Made by a program: the position numbers and the translations under genes. Under the pieces are notes generated by a model. The model saw only the letters and a list, made by a program, of their open reading frames with translations, made no database searches and was not told the origin of the DNA. This document shows positions 54,531-64,000 of a stretch of 64,000 nt of DNA, piece after piece (positions within the stretch are counted from its first letter, which is position 1; the number at the start of each line of letters is the position of its first letter). The DNA is taken from contig CM030362.1 in NCBI GenBank assembly GCA_017893485.1, positions 32,406,089 through 32,470,088 of the forward strand, in the 5' to 3' direction. This DNA comes from Hemerocallis citrina (lineage: Eukaryota; Streptophyta; Magnoliopsida; Asparagales; Asphodelaceae).

Positions 54531-54793
54531 GATTAGGAGGAATTAGGGTTAGGGTTTGTATCTCATAGCCGCTTAAGATATTATACCCTGCTTATCAGTA
54601 TTGAAATATCACAGAGCACTACCTCTAGACCAGCTTTTATATGAGATGAACTGGGTTTAGGGTACCGGGCTTTATGCCCACTCAATTCGGTCCAATAATT
54701 AAACAGATAACACGTGCAAAGCACGTGTTCCCCTATAGAACATTATACACAATAATATTCTATTAAATTGAGAATATACCTATATATCCAACT
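54531..54793 (-). repeat. 3' LTR of copia element 4
   Basis: About 263 bp. It contains ATTAGGGTTAGGGTTTG (which only resembles telomere repeats), GGGCTTTATGCCCACTCAAT and the ACACGTGCAAAGCACGTGT palindrome. Confidence 0.88.
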
Positions 54794-55985
54794 ATCTCCT
54801 CCTATATTCTCAATATATTAGGCAATGCCCCGTTAAATCATTGGCTCACAAATTAATACAGTTCATAGACTAAATCAATTATAACTCGAATAGTTCAAAT
54901 GAGACTAAACCAAAATAATCAAATAGTTCAAAGACCATATCAAAACAGAATAGTTCACATTGACTAAACCAACCAGAGAAACCTGTCATAATTTCAAAAT
55001 CAACCAAAGCAGATAAACTTCGAGAACAAAATATGAGTTTTAAGCTCATGAACACAAGAGTCTTAAACTCAACAGAAGTTTTATCAAGCAAATGACAAAG
55101 TTATTCTTCAGAACAATAAACCAAAACTATATCCTTGCAAACTGCTTTATGTTTACTCCTCCAGTTTGAGCAAATCATTATTTTGAAATCTATGTTGACA
55201 GATTCAACTCCTCCATCTTTGCTAGCTTATTGAAAACAAGAATATCAAGAGACACATCTCTAAAAGTTCTAGTAAATTTCATAAAGTATCTGGTTCTACT
55301 AAAGAACTTAGTACACTTCAACGATAGCTTAGCAAAATGTAACGCAAGCATCACAATCAAGTTTCTTTAACAAAATAAAGAACAAGAACTATTATAGTTT
55401 CTGTACAAGAACTATACTATGTTTCATATTGGAATGATAGAACAGTCAAATCAATTATGGTTAATTCTGAATCATCAAAATTGGAATGAAACATGAATCC
55501 ATAAAAGAGTTATATCATCAAAATTGGAATGAAACATGAATCCATAAAAGAGTTATATCATCAAAATTGGAATGATATAACAACCATTCTAAATATCGGA
55601 AACACATCGACAAGTTTTCATGCTTTCTTTTGGAATAATGAGATGATTCTAAGTAAATTATGAAAATATATAACATCATTAAAATTGTAACGAAATTATA
55701 TATTAACAGAATTTACATAGAACTTTTCAAATTATCTAAAGCATGCCAACTGCCTAAAATTGATACTTCAGTTTGAACTTCTCTATGGCTCCTATTGGAT
55801 TCTAAATTTCAAAACAACTTGGATGTTAAAGCTTTTGACTCAATAGCTTTTAACTCCATTTTCTTCATAGTTTTGATAATTAGATCACTTTCAAGTCTCT
55901 TACCAAGAGCATTAGCCATACTTGTCGCAATTGCACTTTATCTATGAGAAAGTTCAACTAGGCTTCTTTCAGCCTTAATATACTC
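54794..55985. other. AT-rich interior of copia element 4, 3' part
   Basis: No readable protein. A 57-bp duplication (ATCATCAAAATTGGAATGAAACATGAATCC type) starts near 55471 and 55515, with a third partial copy at 55558. Confidence 0.5.
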
Positions 55986-58100
55986 CTCTTACTATTATAG
56001 AGTGAGTTATGAGCTACAGTACATTATAGCTTGGTAGTCGCATAACAGAATTAGAGAATTTACTTTAAACTTCTCAATGGATGATTAGCAATAAGTCATT
56101 CAATCTACTCAGCCTCTTTCCCTGCAGAGGATAACACATACAGGTCTGATTTCTTGAATGAGAACACAATGCTTGTTTGCCTTTTAATCTCCATAATTTT
56201 TCTTTCTGCTCCTCCTAGTGTGAACACATATTCACTAGTTGTCGACTTCCACTAAACTTTGAGTAGCACAAAGCAAACTCTTGAGTACCACTCAGGTATC
56301 TCATTAGCCTCTTAAGGGCACTCAAATATTTATGAGATTATTAGTGAATCTGCAGATCATACCTACCTCAAAGGCTATGTCTATTCTAGTGCAGATCTTT
56401 GTATACACGAGACTTTCAATTCTTTTATAACGTTCTACCTGTCTCATAGTTGCACCATCATTAGGTGTCAACCTTTTATCACATTATTGATTTATCGAGT
56501 TTGACTAAGGATTATCCCTTGCAAACCAAAATTCACCCTTATACATAATATGGTGTCCACACCACTTAGGTGCTAAATTTATTTGGATAGCACAATTTTA
56601 ACTCCATTTATAATAAAGATGTCGCTTCCAATCAACAAGTATGCCAATAAAACCAAGTAAATAATAGCCATTATATTTGATACACTATAAAGTTAAAGGC
56701 ACTGATCTGAATTACTTAATTCATATACTAGGCTCTTTGAGAAATTTATCAAATTATTTATACGTTAGCTATATTACATGTTTTAGAGCATACGATGATT
56801 TTACTAAATTGTAAATCTTGTTCACTAAACATATTAGTTCAAAACTTTCCATTACAAAACTGTTCAGTACAAAATATCAAGTACAAAACTTTTTAAATAT
56901 CCTTTATGAATGACAAAATTTTCAATAGATGTAAGGGTAAGAAGAATACTTATTGTAGCAATATGACAAACATGTGAGTAAACATCAAATAAATCTATCC
57001 CATTTTTCTCAGTCAATCTGTTAGTTACTAAAAAGCATTAAAATTGCTACTGAACAATCAAAATTAAGTTTCTTCTACAAAACTCCACTTACTTACTATA
57101 GTTTTAGCCCATTTTGGCAGATCAACTAATTTAAAGTATTATTGTATGACACAAAATTATCTCATTGTCTACTAAAGACTCTTCTTAGCTCATTTGTCAT
57201 TCAAGTTTAAGTGTCAGTAAGACTGGTTCTTGATTCAAACTGAGAATCGTTGACCGTAACAGTAGGACTGATAATTTCATAGATTTGTCTTTGATGAACA
57301 CATCGTTAAAGAACTTTGCAAGTCCAGATTCTACTAATCCAAATTAGATAGATCCAAAACTATCCATAGCCCACATTCTATACTTTCTAAGTATACATAA
57401 ATATTTGTTATGGGTCCTACTTTAGGCCTTTTGGGATCATGTACTTTAACAAATGTATCATACCACATTTTTCACTTTACCAAAATTATTTGTGTTTTTA
57501 TACCGTTAATATACAATGTGTAAGTAACTTAGAGTGTGATAACAAATTAGAAATATGATTGTAATGTAACATCACTCATAATTACTCAAAGTCAAACTAA
57601 CAGTCAATAACATAGTATTCAACATTTACTGAGTGTTTGATTCTAACTTTATCAATACTGTTTGACAATGGTAAATATAGTGCACTAGAGATTATGCCAA
57701 ATACAAATTACTCTAAAATTATTAAACATATTCACCACCTCCATCAACAGTGAACCCTTGGTTTTTAGCATTTAACTAGATTTTAATTCCTCAAAATAGT
57801 GAGTGCTACATCCTCCATATATGTATGACAAACATTCAATAATCATCTACATAGGTGATTAAATACTTATGACCAATTATCGTCTCATCTAGTCACAAAG
57901 CTACTGAGATCACAAATATCAGAATGTATTGACTCAAGTAGTTGTGTGCTCCTAGAGATCATACTAAATAATTTTCTAGTGATCATAATCTGAGCACAAC
58001 TTTCATATTTGTCATATTTAATGGAGTGTCATTTAGCAGAGTTATGAGTTTTAACATGAACAAACAATTTAATATATAGTTCTTAAATCCTAGCCAATTA
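55986..58100 (-). pseudogene. Decayed copia pol (integrase C-terminus, RT, RNase H) in element 4
   Basis: On the minus strand, broken but recognisable pieces occur in pol order: HDPKRPKVGPITNIYVYLES (integrase C-terminal side, about 57440-57370), LAKFFNDVFIKDKS (about 57320), and RIESLVYTKICTRIDIAFEV (about 56430-56370, the RT-RNase H linker, normally GSLMYL..TRPDIAFAV). LMRYLSGTQEFALCYSKF lies near 56310-56255 and a TLGGAE-like RNase H piece near 56220. Every few codons there is a stop or shift. It is certainly dead; identification rests on these motif runs. Confidence 0.6.
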
Positions 58101-59186
58101 TGTTATGCTCAGGAACTATACACAATTAGAACTATTATTATTAATTGTCTCATTTATTAAACTCAACTTATACATGCGATTGACAATATATGCACATTAT
58201 AAGAGTTAAAACAAAATTGCTCTTACCACGTTTTACAAATTTGTTTGCTTTCCCCAGTGATTCTAACAATGTCCACTTACTCAAACACATTGAGCTATAT
58301 TTTTTTTTATTCGTTCTTCATCATCTTCGAGACGCTAAACGAGATAATGACTAGTATTTTATAATTCAATTTTGCACACATGGTACCACGAACGACAAAG
58401 AATAAAACGCAACCAATGGAGTCATATTCTGCATTATAGGATGCTCTTATCTAAGTTACGAACATTTGTTACAGATCTTATGCATCATTTATTTTATTTT
58501 AATTAGAGAAGCAAATATATAATCTCACACAAACTGCAGACAATGGATTTGTCAAAATATCTATACACATAGTATGATAAAGCACTTAACAATCCTAAAC
58601 ATGGTAGTTTTCAAGATGAGAATAACTATGATCTAAAACTCCCAATCATGTGATCAAACGCACAAAACGTTAATGCATTCATCACATGAAAGTACTAAAA
58701 AAGATTAGAGTCGATCATACCGACACTTCAAGTTAGAAGTGGTTTTCAAATTTGATGGAGAAGCCTGCTTAGTGCAGACTTATTCAACCGTGATGCATAT
58801 CAATCATCTTCAACACACATAATTTGTAAGTAACTTTGAAGTTCCTACATCGTCAAATTGTTAAAATTAGCAAATTAAACGAATTATTAGCACTATTTAT
58901 TCTAACAATAATTTAATTAGAGATACAAATTTATGGTCAAAATCTATAATTTAACTTATCAAAAGGGATATTCGATCCTTAGCGCAAAGCTAAAACAATT
59001 ATTCAAGCTTGTGTTTAATTAAACAATGATTAAAACGGTTTTTGTACTTTAGCACATAGCAACAACAAATAATTAGAATATATATGCAGGTAAAGAACTT
59101 ATCTTTAATTTTAGATCTGATCCAGTCTAATCATACTTGGATCTAGTCCAAACAGCATCCCCATTGCTCGCACTATCTCCAGCAAT

Positions 59187-59465
59187 TTAATCAACATCTC
59201 TTATTGAGATTTTCACTTTCCAACTGTTAAATTCAGCACTTCTGAATCCCTCACATTTAGGAACCTCGTACGGACGATCATGTTTTTTCATTGCAAAAGA
59301 ATAAACAATAAATTCCAAACAATAGAAGATTCTTTCTGAATAATTACTACTTAAGTAATTTGGTAAAGTGATGGGTTTTCTGTAAAACTGCTTAATTAAC
59401 AATGAATCAGAGAAATGCAAATAACTTGAGTTTAGAATGGACCAAATCTGAAGAATTAGATGCAC
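59187..59465 (-). pseudogene. Gag N-terminus remnant of copia element 4
   Basis: The minus-strand frame ends ...YEVPKCEGFRSAEFNSWKVKISIRD followed by a stop. F.SAEFNSWKVKI corresponds to the conserved copia gag start (F.G.NF..WK.KM). The upstream part of the frame (MHLILQIWSILNSSYL) does not look like gag and may be leader. Confidence 0.5.
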
Positions 59466-59499
59466 ACAGCAGTGAATCCCATAGTCTTTGCACTAGATC

Positions 59500-60058
59500 C
59501 CGACCTTGCTCCAAACACAGAACAGAAAACAACTCTCCACAGAACCCAAACACACAACGATCTTCTTCTTAATCAGATCCAATCGATGGAAGAAGACAAC
59601 CAGATCTGATCCCGATCAGTGCCCCCCACATCAACAGCAACCGATCGATGAGAGAGCCACTTTATCTGATCCCGATCACGACCTCAAACACATCGACAGT
59701 GGCCGGTCAAGGGGGGGAAGATGATCGGAAAGCGACGACCTGGATCTGGTGGCGCTTAACTTTGAGAACGCGGCCAAAGAGGGGGGAGATCTTCGCTGGC
59801 GATGGTGGACCTTCGATCTGCCACGACAGCGGTGATGTTGACGTCGTCGACGCCGACGGTGGCATTTACAATCGCAGATGGCTGCGATGACTGCGGCTAC
59901 AGTCGCGATCGGTGATAGCGATGATGATCTGCGACGACTGCGACTACAATGGTGATCGATGACGGTGGCGATGATGCTGACATCTTCGATGGTCGCAGAC
60001 GTGGTCATTGACGACGGCGACCAATCTCGTCAAAGGTGGTGTTTTAATATCTTAAGAT
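59500..60058 (-). other. GC-rich leader between 5' LTR and gag of element 4
   Basis: An internal segment (about 59680-60020) rich in CGACGA/GATG(G/A)T repeats gives long, unreliable frames on both strands (an Arg/Ser/His-rich one on minus at 59676-60008). Composition differs sharply from the AT-rich surroundings. No known domain; no standard TGGTATCA primer site follows the LTR. Confidence 0.4.
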
Positions 60059-60332
60059 TGTTAGATGTGATTAGGAGGAATTAGGGTTAGGGTTTGTATC
60101 TCATAGCCGCTTAAGATATTATACCCTGCTTATCAGTATTGGAATATCACAGAGAACTACCTCTAGACCAGCTTTTATATGAGATGAACAGGGTTTAGGG
60201 TACTGGGCTTTATGCCCACTCAATCCGGTCCAACAATTAAACAGATAATACGTGCAAAGCACATGTTGCCCCTATAGAACATTATACACAATAATATTCT
60301 ATTATATTGAGAATATACCTAGATATCCAACA
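60059..60332 (-). repeat. 5' LTR of copia element 4
   Basis: 274 bp, TGTTAGATG...ATCCAACA, followed by the target duplication TATTT. About ten differences from the 3' LTR. Confidence 0.9.
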
Positions 60333-60669
60333 TATTTTAATAGTTGTATGGGATGATACAAGCTGAAACCAATATTTTAAGAATATTGTTAACAAAAGCT
60401 TTCCGTTGGACGAAGTTTCATTCATGCACCATTGGGTAGTCTATGAGCTTTGATGTCCTAAGTAAGATGAAACAAATTTGATATGAAGCAATGTGACAGA
60501 AAGTTGGAACATGCCTACAAATTCTGAATTTCATTTGGATTACATCACGTAGCTACATGGTCCCCACGGGGTGCGGCTGCTCTCCCTCGGTTTCGGCTGC
60601 CCCCCTCAAATTTACATGTACATGATAAGTAATATAAATAGAGTAATATAGGACATTTCAACAATTCTT

Positions 60670-60910
60670 TGTAGGTTAGTTGGTTAGGATACTTGGTTCT
60701 TATATGGAAGACCCAGGTTCTAAGTTCTAGCAACAATTTTTAAACTTAAATTTCTTTTTGTTCGAGTCCCAAATAGGATTTAGTTTTTACTATGATTTGA
60801 AATTTTAATTTCTTTTAAAATTACAAAAATAAAACATTATTTGATACCAATGGGAGTTGAACCCATGACCTTCTAATTTGAAGTCAAACACACTAATCCA
60901 TGCGCACAAT
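60670..60910. repeat. tRNA-like (SINE-type) sequence remnants
   Basis: On plus, GTTAGTTGGTTAGGATAC with CCCAGGTTCTAAGTTC (about 60673-60730) resembles tRNA A and B boxes. A further GTTCGAGTCCC lies near 60764. On minus, ATGGGTTCAACTCCC (about 60866-60852) is a second B-box-like word. Neither folds into an obvious full tRNA. Probably relics of tRNA-derived SINEs. Confidence 0.3.
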
Positions 60911-61108
60911 ATGAAGTTGGATTTCATTTATATTTGATGAATAATATCCTGGCAACCCCAAATGATTTGTCACAAGTTTTACATAGAAAAAATCTCAAAG
61001 TTGGCATTGCTATTACCCACTGCAATCGCGATAGTAGAGAGTATTTTCTACTATGAAAATTATCAAGACATCATTATGCAACCGATTGGAAGATGAGATG
61101 ATGATTGT

Positions 61109-61379
61109 TGTTAGATTAAGATGAGTAATTAGGGTTAGGGTTTATATCTCATAGCCGCTTAAGATATTATACCCTGCTTATCAATATTGGAATATCACAG
61201 AGCACTACCTCTAGACTAGCTTTTATATGAGATGAACTGGGTTTAGGGTATTGGGCTTTATGCCCACTCAATCCGGTCCAACAATTAAACAGATAACACG
61301 TGCAAAGCATGTGTTGCCCCATAGAACATTATACACAATAATATTCTATTATATTGAGAATATACCTATATATCCAACA
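61109..61379 (-). mobile_element. Solo LTR of the copia element 4 family
   Basis: 271 bp, TGTTAGATTAAG...ATCCAACA, flanked by the perfect duplication ATTGT (61104-61108, 61380-61384). It is closely similar to both LTRs of element 4. It results from recombination between the LTRs of a former full element. Confidence 0.95.
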
Positions 61380-61384
61380 ATTGT

Positions 61385-62840
61385 TTGGTGGCATATATTG
61401 AAAGAGACATATTAGACATCACTGACAATGAAGATATCAGTCAATATTTTCATAATATGAAGTTTTTAAGGGTTTTATTGCCAACGAAAATGACTATTTA
61501 CTAATTGTAATAGTTTGTGACATTTGGTATTAATATATGATGTTTTGAGGAATAAAAATGTATTTATTATAATTTATTATTTTTAATAGTAAGCGTCGCA
61601 CCCCCTGGGTGAAAATCCTGGCTACGCCACTGATTACATGCATATATTATAATTTTCTCACTCCTCCCTCGTACAGTTGTACACAATAATTCATTTGGCG
61701 AAACAAACTAGGTGAAACAAACTAGCTGCAACAATGTTGCTGCTAATTTTGGTGTCGAAGCAATCAAATACGAGTTGTTTTATTAAGAGAGACAATAATG
61801 ATCTGGACTGTTGATCTAAATCTGGATCCGAGTGGTTGGAAGCTCCTGAGAACCTGCAAAAACTCTTACACCGGAAGTTATTCTGGCGTAAGACATTCCG
61901 ATGCTCATGTCAGTCATCAAAAAAAAAAATTAGGATTTTTAGTGGAGAAAATACGAGTTATCTTTAACTGATGGAGGTGGAGGTTATTTATAGGATATGA
62001 ATCAGTTATGGAAGATAGACTAGAAATGTATCTTTTACTGATTTGACTAGAGATTATTATGGTAAAGTGATAGAATTAGCAACCACCTCTAATTTGGGAG
62101 GATTTGACTAACAAATCGCAAATATTATAATGAGAGTTGAGATTGTCATTTGTAGTCATTTACTCAAATGTTGTTAGTTATCATAATGCCCTCAACGTTT
62201 AAATTTATTTACGACATAATTATTTACAAAAGTGTCACTCATATAAATTAAAGTTGCTATCATTAGAGGTAATTTTTAAAGAGTATATGATAAGTAAAGG
62301 GAGGTCTCAAGTTCGAGTCCAGATGATGTGTTAGTATTTACTTTTAAATAAAACAAAAACTTTATTAGAACGTGCATTACACGTGCAGATTACTAGTGTG
62401 ATTGATTAGAAGTTCCATTCTTCTTGGGCAGCAAGCAAGCTTTAAAAGTAGATTTGCCTGGGTCAATGGGTCTGGAGACGAACCATATTCTTCAATCAGC
62501 CCGATCTTGTTGTAAAATTATTGTACTGCCCCAGATAACTTTGAGATGCATGTTGGGATTATCCGGCTTCAATTTTTACCCGTAGCAATCAACATGCACC
62601 GGAAGGGAGGCAATTTAGTGAGGCAATGCCCCCCATTATTATGTCCTTTGCTTTTGTAGAGATTAGGACAAAGAAAATCTTCACAAGTGTAGACCCAATA
62701 AATCAAACTACAGGGTTTATCTTTCACAACAACTTATGCAATTCTTGAATATTGTTAGAAGGGAATATCACAAGAAATCATTATATTCAAGTGACACAAA
62801 CAAAGATTTGAGACGAAAAGTGGCTAATAATCTTGCATGT
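61385..62840. other. AT-rich DNA with transposon scraps
   Basis: No gene. Near 61595-61632 (minus) CAGTGGCGTAGCCAGGATTT followed by CACCCAGGGGG is the terminal motif of a common plant DNA transposon, whose other end I cannot find. At about 62300-62330 GGAGGTCTCAAGTTCGAGTCC resembles a SINE B box. Confidence 0.4.
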
Positions 62841-62844
62841 GAAG

Positions 62845-62916
62845 TCAAGTTTTGACGGTCAATATAATCAGGATGCAGTAAAATATAAAAGCCTTTCGGA
62901 GACCTGTAGAATTCAT
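62845..62916 (-). pseudogene. Small secreted-peptide-like first exon, copy 2
   Basis: The ATG at 62916 starts MNSTGLRKAFIFYCILIILTVKT and then TGA. It is clearly related to copy 1 (53858-53962) in the start, the KAF..., the hydrophobic run, the 5' leader and the TATA box at 62957-62963. Substitutions have brought in a stop before the end of the signal-peptide region, so this copy is probably dead. The homology covers about 150-170 bp, from TTCGAA(G/A)GTA-side promoter sequence to the coding end. Confidence 0.4.
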
Positions 62917-63071
62917 CTTGCTCGCTTGGTGCTTTTGGGCTAATTCATAGATGGCTTTATATAGAACAATTGTAGGTGCCCCGATAAGTTACCATATCTT
63001 CGAAAGTAATTTGAGCATATCTTTAGCATTAATCAAAGACGAAATTTGATGCGGTTTATTTTTGGGGGGAG

Positions 63072-64000
63072 TGTGGATGCACCAAGTGTGAGTTCTTACT
63101 CGATTTGTATTGGTGGAAGGATGCGGTGCTAGACGGTATGACAAAGATTCGGCTCGGCACTGGAGGATCGGCTCGGATCCGGATGCTCCGCCTCGTGTCC
63201 CTGCAGACGGTATAGGAACACCGGGGTTGATCCCGGTGGCAGACCCTCCGACGATCTAGTTAGTTGTTGTGAGAGTAACAGTCACTAGTGATTTTAGTGG
63301 GAGAAAGATTGATTACCTTTAAAGGTGGGAGAGGGCCTTGTATTTATAGACAAACCCAACTGGGTTTGGACCCGTTTGGGGACCGGGTCTGGACCTGAAA
63401 GCCTGTGGGCCTGACGTGGCAGGAGGCCCAGGGGGTTTAGGGCAGACGTGGCAGCACCGCGAGTGGTTTAGAGCTGTCGTGGTGAAACCCTAGGCGGTTT
63501 TGGGCTGACGTGGCGGATCGTGTGGTTCCTGTGCTTCTGGGAGAATCGGATGGCCCAGGTGGTGCCAGGTCATCCTTATCTCGTACTAGGTTGATGGGAG
63601 GCCTGTGGGACCGTCGAGGCTCGGAGGCCAAAGGCCGGTACGGGTTGCCGGGATGAGGCGGCAGGGTTCATGGGGGTTTGGTTATCGGCTCGGTCCTGAC
63701 ACCATGGCGGTCCAGGGCCGGGACTATGTGCTTTCGAGAGGAAGCAACCCTGGGCCTTGGCTTGATCCCGGATCATCGAGGGCCTACCGCCGGCAGGGGG
63801 TGCCGGGTCATTTTTATCCCACCTCACAAGCCCCCCACTCCTGTAGGGATGCGTGAGCTAGTCGTGGAGGAGTAGTTTTGGTCGTGGAGAAAAAGCGGGA
63901 GAGGTTTCGGGAGGTCTTCGGGACCAGTGTCGATGCTGGGCGAGGCCAGGAGGCCGAAGTCAGATCCTGTTTATCGGGGGGAGGTATTATGTCGAGTGTG
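63072..64000 (-). mobile_element. Tat-lineage LTR, minus orientation, cut by the window edge
   Basis: On the minus strand it has CTATAAATACAAGG (63350-63337), AAAGGTAATCAATC, CTAGATCGTCGGAGGGTCTGCC, CACCGGGATCAACCCCGGTG and the end GGTGCATCCACA at 63072. The same set is in the LTR at 47889-48345. A roughly 31-bp repeat with TGACGTGGC/CGTGGT words lies at 63425-63520. It is either a solo LTR or the 3' LTR of an element lying beyond the window; the adjacent DNA at 63000-63071 continues the secreted-peptide-like promoter copy. Confidence 0.7.

Larger units (their letters stand above)
54531..60332 (-). mobile_element. copia element 4: young LTRs around a decayed interior
   Basis: LTRs at 54531-54793 and 60059-60332 (TGTTAGAT...ATCCAACA; the left one ends with T for A) are flanked by the duplication TATTT (54526-54530, 60333-60337). 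The interior on the minus strand has gag-like and copia pol remnants so decayed that no frame exceeds about 90 codons. The TATA (CATATAAAAGC) in the LTR faces the minus strand, agreeing with the coding remnants. The LTRs differ by only about ten positions. A solo LTR of the same family is at 61109-61379. Confidence 0.85.

Noticed and set aside
54545..54565. TTAGGGTTAGGGTTT resembling interstitial telomere repeats
   Set aside because: It recurs at the same place in all three LTR copies of element 4 and is only two units long; it is part of the LTR.
59506..60008. Overlapping long frames on both strands
   Set aside because: They arise from a low-complexity GC-rich CGACGA/GATGGT region; no domain and no consistent coding pattern.
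60670..60910. Possible tRNA genes
   Set aside because: Only A/B-box-like words are present; no acceptor or anticodon stems pair convincingly, so they are listed as SINE-type relics.
63061..63071. TTTGGGGGGAG before the LTR as a polypurine tract of a plus-strand element
   Set aside because: TATA and R-region signals of that LTR read on the minus strand, so the G run on the plus strand is not in the polypurine position for it.

Overview
The window looks like heterochromatic or intergenic DNA of a flowering plant. I infer this from a dense set of plant-type transposable elements (Ty1/copia, Ty3/gypsy Tat lineage, CACTA, L1-type LINEs, a probable Helitron) and from captured fragments of plant genes (an FBL11-like LRR gene and a glyoxylate reductase). 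I see no intact ordinary host gene and cannot name the species. Nearly every long reading frame is transposon coding sequence, most of it broken.

Layout. 1-1797 is AT-rich with a 110-bp direct repeat and a TATA-bearing segment. 1798-17579 is a full-length copia element (target duplication TATAC), split inside pol by an 8.9-kb CACTA transposon (5548-14443, duplication CTT). The CACTA carries a spliced TnpA-like gene on the minus strand and a 318-bp tandem array. 18298-21520 is a probable Helitron with an RPA70-like gene. 22243-27127 is a second copia on the minus strand (duplication CTTTC), with near-identical LTRs and several point lesions. 27229-31314 is an LTR-flanked element (duplication ATATG) with no gag or pol; it holds FBL11-like sequence joined to three copies of a GLYR exon.

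31404-32052 is a short LINE 3' end with target duplications. 32926-36662 is an internally deleted, 3'-truncated copia of Sirevirus type. 36664-36917 is a plus-oriented piece of Tat LTR, followed by a Transposase_28-type extra ORF (37087-39299), a coiled-coil ORF and three tandem-repeat arrays (40.2-42.3 kb). 42377-48345 is a decayed Tat gag-pol on the minus strand with its 5' LTR. 49063-53672 is a 5'-truncated LINE on the minus strand.

54531-60332 is a copia with young LTRs but a ruined interior (duplication TATTT), and a solo LTR of the same family lies at 61109-61379 (duplication ATTGT). Two diverged copies of the promoter and first exon of a small secreted-peptide-like gene lie at 53.86-54.01 kb and 62.84-62.96 kb. 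The window ends in another Tat LTR (63072 onward).

The most unusual object is the 27.2-31.3 kb element. It has LTRs, primer-binding-like and polypurine sites and a target duplication, but its cargo is two unrelated host genes. Part of its LTR, its polypurine tract and the captured exon have been amplified together. All boundaries and homologies here were read by eye; no database search was possible.
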